DNA of 35,675 nucleotides, taken from positions 1-35,675 of the forward strand of contig DASVWG010000254.1 of NCBI GenBank assembly GCA_036389695.1. Reading direction: 5' to 3'. Position 1 is the stretch's first letter. The number at the start of each line of letters is the position of its first letter. The translations under genes and the position numbers were made by a program. Shown piece after piece: positions 30,615 to 35,675 of the stretch. This DNA is from JALZHR01 sp036389695 (lineage in GTDB: Bacteria; Acidobacteriota; Blastocatellia; Pyrinomonadales; Pyrinomonadaceae). Below the pieces are notes generated by a model, which had not been told where the DNA came from, made no database searches, and saw nothing but the letters and a program-made list of their open reading frames with translations.

Positions 30615-31730
30615 ATGAAAAACGTCTTATCTTTACTGTTAATCTTCATCTTTTTCTTTCTGCCGGTTACGGCGCAGAAACGCGGCGGCGCGGAAATCAA
30701 ACAGCTTCAATCGCCGCAGAATCCGCGTCTCGGCTTTGTCATTCACGGCGGCGCGGGCGTGATTAAGCGCGGCTCGATGTCGCCGGAAAAGGAAGCCGAG
30801 TATAAACGCAAGCTCGAAGAAGCCCTGCTCGCCGGTTACAAGGCTTTGCAGGACGGTAAAAACGGACTCGACGCCGTCGAAATCGCGATTCGGATGCTGG
30901 AAGATTCGCCGCTTTTTAACGCGGGCAAAGGCGCGGTTTTTACCGCCGACGGCAAAAACGAGCTGGACGCTTCGATTATGGACGGCAAAACCTTGAAAGC
31001 GGGCGCGGTCGCCGGTCTGCATCGCGTTAAAAATCCGATAACGCTGGCGCGCGCCGTGATGGAGAAATCGCCGCACGTGATGATGGTCGGCGACGGCGCG
31101 GAAAAATTCGCCAAAGAGCAGAACATCGAGCTCGTGCCGGAAAAATATTTCTGGACGCAGGAACGTTGGGACAGCCTGCAGCGCATCATCAAAGAGGAAA
31201 AAGAAAAAGAAAAAGAGAAAAAAGTCCAAAGTCCAAAGTCCAAAGTCCAAAGCCAGACCGGAAATTCTCTCGACTCTCGACTCTCGACTCTCGACTCACG
31301 CGAATTGGCTTACAACAAATTCGGCACGGTCGGCGCGGTCGCGCTCGATTCGGGCGGCAATCTCGCGGCGGGAACTTCGACCGGCGGAATGACTTACAAA
31401 AAATTCGGGCGCGTCGGCGATGCTCCGATTATCGGCGCGGGAACTTACGCGAGCAACGAAACGTGCGCCGTTTCGGCGACGGGCTGGGGCGAATTTTTTA
31501 TCCGGCTCGGCGTGGCGCGCGATATTTCGGCGCAGATGGAATATCGCGGTCAGACGGTGCAGCAAGCCGCCGACACGGTTTTGAACAAAGTCAAAGCGCT
31601 CGGCGGCGACGGCGGCGTGATTGCGATTGATAAATTCGGCAACATCGGCATTTCCTTTAATTCCGAAGGAATGTATCGCGCCTATATCGGCAGCGACGGC
31701 AAGCCCGTCATCGAGATTTACAAGGATTGA
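30615..31730 (+). CDS. exported isoaspartyl peptidase/L-asparaginase (Ntn hydrolase)
   Basis: A type-2 asparaginase/isoaspartyl aminopeptidase precursor of 371 aa. Signal peptide at 1-20 (LLLIFIFFFLPVTAQ). The alpha subunit has FVIHGGAGVI and LFNAGKGAVFTADGKNELDA. The nucleophile Thr is expected in KFGTVGAVALD, where autocleavage creates the beta subunit. Then come AAGTSTGGMTYKK, GDAPIIGAGTYA and VSATGWGEFFIR. The linker just before the cleavage site contains a Lys/Glu tract and about 25 residues coded by two heptamer repeats (31221-31299). It hydrolyses beta-aspartyl peptides or Asn. It lies 33 nt after the squalene/phytoene synthase gene but is probably functionally unrelated. Confidence 0.94.
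   Translation: MKNVLSLLLIFIFFFLPVTAQKRGGAEIKQLQSPQNPRLGFVIHGGAGVIKRGSMSPEKEAEYKRKLEEALLAGYKALQDGKNGLDAVEIAIRMLEDSPLFNAGKGAVFTADGKNELDASIMDGKTLKAGAVAGLHRVKNPITLARAVMEKSPHVMMVGDGAEKFAKEQNIELVPEKYFWTQERWDSLQRIIKEEKEKEKEKKVQSPKSKVQSQTGNSLDSRLSTLDSRELAYNKFGTVGAVALDSGGNLAAGTSTGGMTYKKFGRVGDAPIIGAGTYASNETCAVSATGWGEFFIRLGVARDISAQMEYRGQTVQQAADTVLNKVKALGGDGGVIAIDKFGNIGISFNSEGMYRAYIGSDGKPVIEIYKD
31221..31299. repeat. two 7-bp tandem repeats in frame in the asparaginase gene
   Basis: AAAGTCC repeated four times from 31221 to 31248, then CTCTCGA repeated four times from 31267 to 31294. Both are open in the gene frame and encode the linker before the autoproteolysis site. Confidence 0.85.
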
Positions 31731-31751
31731 AAACGCGTATCAAAATTTGTC

Positions 31752-31878
31752 GGGGCACGCCCGCGTGCCTGCCCGATGAGCGCAGCGAATAAGCGTATAA
31801 ATTAAATTCAACATTGAATTTAATCAGAATTGATTAGCGTCCATGCGGACGCTTTGGGCAGGCACGCGGGCGTGCCCC
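31752..31878. repeat. GC-rich 23-bp inverted repeat element with internal hairpins
   Basis: The arms 31752-31774 and 31856-31878 are exact reverse complements (GGGGCACGCCCGCGTGCC...). Inside are a perfect TTAAATTCAA-CA-TTGAATTTAA palindrome (31802-31823) and GCGTCC-ATGC-GGACGC (31837-31852). It starts 22 nt after the asparaginase stop and could terminate it, but the layout is that of a MITE-like palindrome. The 31731-32282 region holds no gene: only this element, the 20-bp array and a short AT-rich leader. Confidence 0.85.
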
Positions 31879-31924
31879 TACATTAATTTTGACGTTGAAA
31901 ATTGAATCTTGAGCGTGAAAGTTT

Positions 31925-32156
31925 GATATTCAGCGTGAAAGTTTCATATTCAGAGCGAAAGTTCAATATTCAGAGTGAAAATTCGATATTCAGAGCGAAA
32001 GTTTCATATTCAGAGTGAAAGTTTCATATTCAGAGCGTTTGAGAGATATTCAGAGCATTCGAAACGGATTCAGAGCGTTTGATTGATATTTCAGACGTTT
32101 GGTTGATATTTCAGACGTTTGATTGATATTTCGAGCGTTTGGAAGATATTTCGGGT
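31925..32156. repeat. tandem array of 20-bp units upstream of the hybrid kinase
   Basis: Eleven full units and a partial one, with starts every 20 bp from 31925 to 32145. The consensus begins GATATTCAGAGCG and then changes from GAAAGTTT (first units) to TTTGATT (last units). Degenerate versions extend back to about 31890. A 20-bp period cannot keep a reading frame, so the array is non-coding. It ends about 126 nt before the kinase ATG, where an upstream regulatory array could lie. Confidence 0.85.
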
Positions 32157-32282
32157 AAAATTTTGTTCAGCAAATCGGGAGAAATGTGTTTTTAATCCGT
32201 ATTTTTAAAGCGGAGACTTCACCAAAGATTTCTCATTTAAACAACAGTCAACATATCATTGCTTTTTAAACGGAAAGCGAGA

Positions 32283-34658
32283 ATGGAAAATATCGAAAGA
32301 AGCTTTTTAATGCGTTACGGCGTGGCGGTCGTCTCGGCGGCGGTCGGGCTTTTGCTGCGCTCGCTTTTAATGATTCCGCTCGGCAACGGGGTTCCGTTTA
32401 TCACGCTGTTTCCCGCCGTCGCTTTTTCCGCGATGTTCGGCGGCTTCGGCGCGGGACTGGTGACGACTCTGCTCGGCGCTCTGGCGGTAAATTTCTTTAT
32501 TATGCCGCCGGTGGACGCTTTTGCGCTCTCGAAGACGGAAGACATCGCGCAGATGATTTTGTTTCTGGCGATGGGCGTTTTTATCAGCTGGATTGTCGGC
32601 GACCGCGAGCGCGTGCAGAATTTGCTGCTGCGCGCCAGGCGCGAATCGGAACGCAGCGAAAAGCGCTCGCTGCTGGCGCAGAAATCGACCGGCGTCGGCA
32701 TCTGGGAATGGGATTTGAAAACCGGCGAGGTCGAGTGGTCGGAAGGCGTTTACGAACTGCTCGGTTTGCAGGCGGGAAGCCGCCAGCCGAAAGTAGAAAT
32801 CTGGCACGATTTTATAGTGCCGGAAGATTTCGAAGCGGCAGATGCGAAAATTAAAAAGCTGATTGCCGACGGCGCTGATGAATTTTACGACGAGTTTCGC
32901 ATTAAACGCGTCGACGGCGTGGTTCGCTGGATTGCCTCGCAAGGGCAGATTATTCGCGGAAAAAACGGCGTCGCCGGGCGTTTGTTCGGCGTTAATTACG
33001 ACATCACCGCGCGCAGGGAATCGGAGTCGGCGATTAAAAATCTCAATCACGAACTGAACATTCGCATCAAAGAATTGCAGACGATTTTCGACATCGCGCC
33101 GGTCGGCATTGCGGTCGCCGCCGACCCGAATTGCGACGTCATCAGCGCCAATCCGGCGCTCGCCCGAATTCTCGGCATCGCGACCGGCGATAACATCTCG
33201 TGCAATCCTTCAAATGCCGGAAACGTGCCGTACAAACACTTAAAAGACGGGCGCGAGCTGGCACCGCAAGAGCTACCGATGCAGCGCGCCGTCCGCGAAA
33301 AACGGACGATTCTCGACGACGAAACCGACATTCTTCGCCCGGACGGAAAACTAATCACAATCTACAGCTACGCCGCGCCGGTTTTTGACGAAAACGGCAA
33401 TGTCGTCAGCTGCATCGCCGCGCACATCGACGTCACCGAGCGCAAAAAAGACGAGCGCGAGCGCGAGCGGCAGCTTGATTTGGAGCAATCGCTGCGCTTG
33501 CAGGCGGAAGACGCGAACCGTCTGAAAGACGAATTTCTCGCGACCGTCTCGCACGAGCTCCGAACGCCGCTCAATTCGATTATCGGCTGGATAACGATGC
33601 TCCGCGACGGCAATCTGGAAGGCGCGAACCGCGAACGCGCGCTCGAAGCGATTGAGCGCGGCGCGAAATCGCAATCGCAGTTAATCGAAGATTTATTGGA
33701 CGTTTCGCGCATCATCAGCGGCAAGCTCGGTCTTAACGTCCAGCCGGTCAATATCATTCCGGTCATCAACGCCGCCGTCGAAACCGTGCGCCCGGCGGCG
33801 GAAGCGAAAGGCATCGAGCTGCACGCGATGACGGGCGCGAAAATCGCTATGATTTCCGGCGACGCCGACCGTTTGCAGCAGATAATCTGGAATCTTCTGT
33901 CGAACGCCATCAAATTTACGCCGAAAGGCGGCACGGTCGAAATCGTTCTCGAAACGGAAAACGATTCGCAAATCGAGATTATCGTCCGCGACAACGGCAA
34001 AGGCATCAGCCGCGATTTTCTGCCGTTTGTGTTCGACCGCTTTCGGCAAGCCGACGGCTCGATTACGCGGAATTTTACCGGACTCGGCTTGGGGCTGGCG
34101 ATTGTTCGGCATCTGGTCGAGCTGCACGGCGGCAGCGTCGAAGTCGAAAGCGAAGGCGAAGGCAAAGGCGCGATTTTTACGGTGCATTTACCGATGATGT
34201 CTCTGCCCGCCGCGTCCGAAAGCGTTGACGCCGAAGACGGATTTCATCCCGCTTATCCGTTACTGAACGACCTGCGAATTTTGATAGTTGACGACGAGGA
34301 CAGCACGCGCGAGCTGCTGAAAATGGTTTTCGAAAATTGCCGCGCGACGGTCGAAAGCGCCGCGTCAGCCGCCGAAGCGCTGGAAAAAGTCAAAAAATCG
34401 CCGCCGAATCTGATTGTTTCCGACATCGGAATGCCGGAAGAAGACGGCTACACGCTAATGCAGAAAATTCGCGCGTGGGAAAAAGAAACCGCACGCACGA
34501 CGCCGATTCCCGCAGTCGCGCTGACGGCTTACGCCCGCGCCGAAGACCGCCGACAATCGCTCGATTCCGGTTATCAGGTGCATGTCTCAAAGCCAATCGA
34601 GCCGTTTGAATTGACCAAACTGGTCGAAAATCTCGTCAAACAACAAACGGAAAGGTAG
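32283..34658 (+). CDS. hybrid sensor histidine kinase/response regulator (DUF4118, PAS, REC)
   Basis: A 791-aa membrane kinase. Residues about 10-110 hold four hydrophobic segments with the DUF4118 pattern known from KdpD (GAGLVTTLLGALAVNFFIMPP). Two PAS/PAC domains follow (about 135-250 with IWEWDLKTGEVEWS, and about 265-400 with PVGIAVAADP). HisKA has the phospho-acceptor in FLATVSHELRTPLNSIIGW. The ATPase boxes are IIWNLLSNAIKF, VRDNGKGIS and GLGLGLAIVRH. The C-terminal receiver has DDEDST, the Asp in LIVSDIGMPEEDG and the Lys in VSKPIEP. All catalytic residues look intact. The ATG at 32283 is chosen over an upstream TTG (32259). No cognate regulator is adjacent. Confidence 0.94.
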   Translation: MENIERSFLMRYGVAVVSAAVGLLLRSLLMIPLGNGVPFITLFPAVAFSAMFGGFGAGLVTTLLGALAVNFFIMPPVDAFALSKTEDIAQMILFLAMGVFISWIVGDRERVQNLLLRARRESERSEKRSLLAQKSTGVGIWEWDLKTGEVEWSEGVYELLGLQAGSRQPKVEIWHDFIVPEDFEAADAKIKKLIADGADEFYDEFRIKRVDGVVRWIASQGQIIRGKNGVAGRLFGVNYDITARRESESAIKNLNHELNIRIKELQTIFDIAPVGIAVAADPNCDVISANPALARILGIATGDNISCNPSNAGNVPYKHLKDGRELAPQELPMQRAVREKRTILDDETDILRPDGKLITIYSYAAPVFDENGNVVSCIAAHIDVTERKKDERERERQLDLEQSLRLQAEDANRLKDEFLATVSHELRTPLNSIIGWITMLRDGNLEGANRERALEAIERGAKSQSQLIEDLLDVSRIISGKLGLNVQPVNIIPVINAAVETVRPAAEAKGIELHAMTGAKIAMISGDADRLQQIIWNLLSNAIKFTPKGGTVEIVLETENDSQIEIIVRDNGKGISRDFLPFVFDRFRQADGSITRNFTGLGLGLAIVRHLVELHGGSVEVESEGEGKGAIFTVHLPMMSLPAASESVDAEDGFHPAYPLLNDLRILIVDDEDSTRELLKMVFENCRATVESAASAAEALEKVKKSPPNLIVSDIGMPEEDGYTLMQKIRAWEKETARTTPIPAVALTAYARAEDRRQSLDSGYQVHVSKPIEPFELTKLVENLVKQQTER

Positions 34659-34699
34659 TGTCCTGGTTTGAGTTGCTCAATAAAAATCGGACATCGTGT

Positions 34700-34705
34700 T
34701 ACAAT
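34700..34705 (+). promoter_or_regulatory. -10 box of the DUF1737-like gene, leaderless type
   Basis: TACAAT at 34700-34705 lies 8 nt before the ATG. No Shine-Dalgarno is present. A short TTGAG-TTG-CTCAA palindrome at 34668-34680 overlaps the -35 region and could be an operator or hairpin. Confidence 0.4.
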
Positions 34706-34713
34706 CCTCAATT

Positions 34714-34920
34714 ATGGCTTTTCAAAATGATTTAATTTCCGAAATTTTGCATAAATTGGAGTACACCGAATATAAAGTCCTATTCGGTGAAGATTTAGCT
34801 AGTTTTCAACAATTAGTAAATGATTACATAAAAGACGGTTGGCGATGTCAAGGTGGTGTATGTTACACGCCAGAAGAAGAAGGAATGATTTCAGGATTTA
34901 TGCAAGCTATGGTCAGATAA
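34714..34920 (+). CDS. small DUF1737-like protein
   Basis: A 68-aa protein. Its second half, EYKVLFGEDLASFQQLVNDY then IKDGWRCQGGVC and FMQAMVR at the end, follows the DUF1737 pattern: a Tyr-Lys-Val strand, a helix with 'LV..YI..GW', a Gly-Gly strand and a final QAMV strand. Function is unknown. Its codons are visibly more AT-rich than those of the neighbouring kinase. Upstream in-frame non-ATG codons back to 34696 overlap the -10 box, so the ATG at 34714 is preferred. It is convergent with the DUF6335-like gene and the two share a terminator-like repeat. Confidence 0.8.
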   Translation: MAFQNDLISEILHKLEYTEYKVLFGEDLASFQQLVNDYIKDGWRCQGGVCYTPEEEGMISGFMQAMVR

Positions 34921-34964
34921 TATTTGCTTACTTAATCCCAATTAAATCTTTCAACGTCCAAATC

Positions 34965-35023
34965 AAAAATCACAAAAGACACAAAATAACTCATAAAAAT
35001 ATTTTGTGTCTTTTGTGATTTTT
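34965..35023. terminator. perfect 24-bp inverted repeat between convergent genes
   Basis: The arms 34965-34988 and 35000-35023 are exact reverse complements (CACAAAAGACACAAAATA core) with an 11-nt loop. The stem ends in A5/T5 runs, so it can act as an intrinsic terminator on both strands. It is built from CACAAAAGA-type units like the other repeat families. Confidence 0.75.
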
Positions 35024-35038
35024 TGCGGCTAATTCCGG

Positions 35039-35428
35039 CTAAATCATATCGCCTTCCTTTGAGCTTTCGTCCAGCTCAAAACGGTTGCGGTCGCGCTTTT
35101 CGATTTTGTCCAGCAGGTCGAGCGGTTCGTTGTCCTGAAAATCGATGCCGATGGCGTGCGCGTTGGCTTCGACGTCCGATTGGTCGGGCGTCGGGTTGTG
35201 ACCGCCGACCGATTCCGAGCCGGAATCTTCGACATCTTCCCACGTCGCGTCGATATCGCCGCCCGAATCCGCCGGCGACGAAGCGTTGTTTTCCCTGAGA
35301 CGCTCGCGCAATTCCTGCGGCGCGCGCGGCGCGCTGTTGATTTCGTCTTTCATCAAATCCTGCACGTCTTTGCTGGCGACGGGCGCGTATTCGTAATATT
35401 CGGGATTTTCGCTCGGTTTGGTTGGCAT
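35039..35428 (-). CDS. DUF6335-like acidic protein
   Basis: A 129-aa, strongly acidic, probably soluble protein. The middle and end (SGGDIDATWEDVEDSG, SVGGHNPTPDQSDVEANAHA, IGIDFQDNEPLDLLDKIEKRD and FELDESS) match the pattern I recall from DUF6335 proteins of Cyanobacteria (GDVDA-W, VGG--PTPDQ, DNEPL---DKI--RD--RWELDP). Function is unknown. The start is the ATG complementary to 35426-35428, with AAGGAGG 10 nt upstream. The longer frame to 35524 merely translates the TGATAAC repeat. This family match is from memory and needs a profile search. Confidence 0.82.
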   Translation of the reverse strand: MPTKPSENPEYYEYAPVASKDVQDLMKDEINSAPRAPQELRERLRENNASSPADSGGDIDATWEDVEDSGSESVGGHNPTPDQSDVEANAHAIGIDFQDNEPLDLLDKIEKRDRNRFELDESSKEGDMI

Positions 35429-35480
35429 TCTAAATAATTCCTCCTTGATAATTTGCTGTAAGAAAAGAATAACATATGAA

Positions 35481-35554
35481 AACTGATAGTTGATAACTGA
35501 TAACTGATAGTGAAAACAAAGCAACTATCAGTTATCAGTTATCAACTATCAGTT
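35481..35554. repeat. TGATAAC-heptamer perfect inverted repeat
   Basis: 31-nt arms (35481-35511 and 35524-35554) are exact reverse complements. Each has four 7-bp units (TGATAGT, TGATAAC, TGATAAC, TGATAGT), with a 12-nt loop. The right arm overlaps the stop codon of the downstream minus-strand frame (35553-35555). The left arm is about 50 nt upstream of the DUF6335-like gene. Confidence 0.88.
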
Positions 35555-35675
35555 AAATAAAGACGACGGTTTGAAAGCTCGGAATCTCGAAGCGGCGGCG
35601 GCAGCGCATATTTTTGCACATCAGCATATCGTCGACGCGCACCATATAATCGCGCGATTTGTTAAATTGTGCGCG
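35553..35675 (-). CDS. C-terminal end of an unidentified Cys/Arg-rich protein (truncated by window edge)
   Basis: The minus-strand frame is open from the window edge to TAA (complement of 35553-35555), 40 codons. The visible end reads MVRVDDMLMCKNMRCRRRFE then IPSFQTVVFI. The Cys-x4-Cys and the following basic, then hydrophobic, pattern look like one knuckle of a zinc ribbon. It is too short to be sure it is a gene. Codon positions favour G/C in the third place as in neighbouring genes, and there is no ribosome binding site before the internal ATG, so the start is probably outside the window. Confidence 0.4.
   Translation of the reverse strand, partial: RAQFNKSRDYMVRVDDMLMCKNMRCRRRFEIPSFQTVVFI

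Noticed and set aside
35429..35524. N-terminal extension of the DUF6335-like protein
   Set aside because: It translates the TGATAAC repeat. A strong AAGGAGG sits before the ATG at 35428.

Overview
The window looks like chromosomal DNA of a Gram-negative bacterium, most plausibly an Acidobacteriota of the Blastocatellia/Pyrinomonadales type. This is inferred from the gene mix: FtsZ, Hfq, an LpxD (lipid A) gene, a NtrY/NtrX-like pair, a CPBP protease, a Uma2 protein, a DUF6335-like protein, a squalene/phytoene synthase operon, and unusually dense short tandem and inverted repeats. Taxonomy was not tested by search. No rRNA, tRNA, CRISPR array, transposase or phage gene was seen.

Layout. 1-4.5 kb (+): 3' part of ftsZ, hfq, pdxA and two response regulators, one with a long acidic tail. 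4.6-8.4 kb (+): valS, carrying a palindromic element in frame, then a small secreted protein. 8.4-8.8 kb: a non-coding stretch rich in hairpins. 8.8-10.7 kb: nadC (+) convergent with a CPBP protease (-). 10.9-16.4 kb (+): NtrY-like kinase, a secreted protein, an antitoxin/MazF-type pair, and an NtrX-like sigma-54 activator. A copy of the 5' end of the activator gene lies on the far side of the toxin-antitoxin pair. 16.5-19.7 kb (-): a 21-bp tandem array, an SDR oxidoreductase, a second palindromic element, msrB, lpxD. 19.9-20.5 kb (+): Uma2. 20.6-27.0 kb (-): a run transcribed coaBC, family-4 UDG, AbrB/Doc toxin-antitoxin, a divergent UDG without Fe-S ligands, then priA. 27.1-31.7 kb (+): two uncharacterised genes, a polyprenyl diphosphate synthase, a small membrane protein, a squalene/phytoene synthase, and an exported isoaspartyl peptidase. 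31.7-32.3 kb: a repeat-only region with a 20-bp tandem array. 32.3-34.9 kb (+): hybrid histidine kinase and a DUF1737-like protein. 35.0 kb to the end (-): DUF6335-like protein and the tail of a Cys-containing protein.

The most notable theme is repeat biology. At least ten different families of short repeats occur in 36 kb. Many are built of 7-9 bp tandem units folded as inverted pairs. They sit between convergent genes, overlap start or stop codons, or lie in frame inside genes (valS, the NtrY-like kinase, the squalene/phytoene synthase, the asparaginase-like enzyme and the UDG). Inside genes they fall at predicted loops or linkers. A second theme is toxin-antitoxin pairs wedged into housekeeping operons, in one case between a 32-bp direct repeat of host coding sequence. 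Several genes have a -10-like hexamer only 7-9 nt before the start codon and no Shine-Dalgarno, suggesting leaderless mRNAs.
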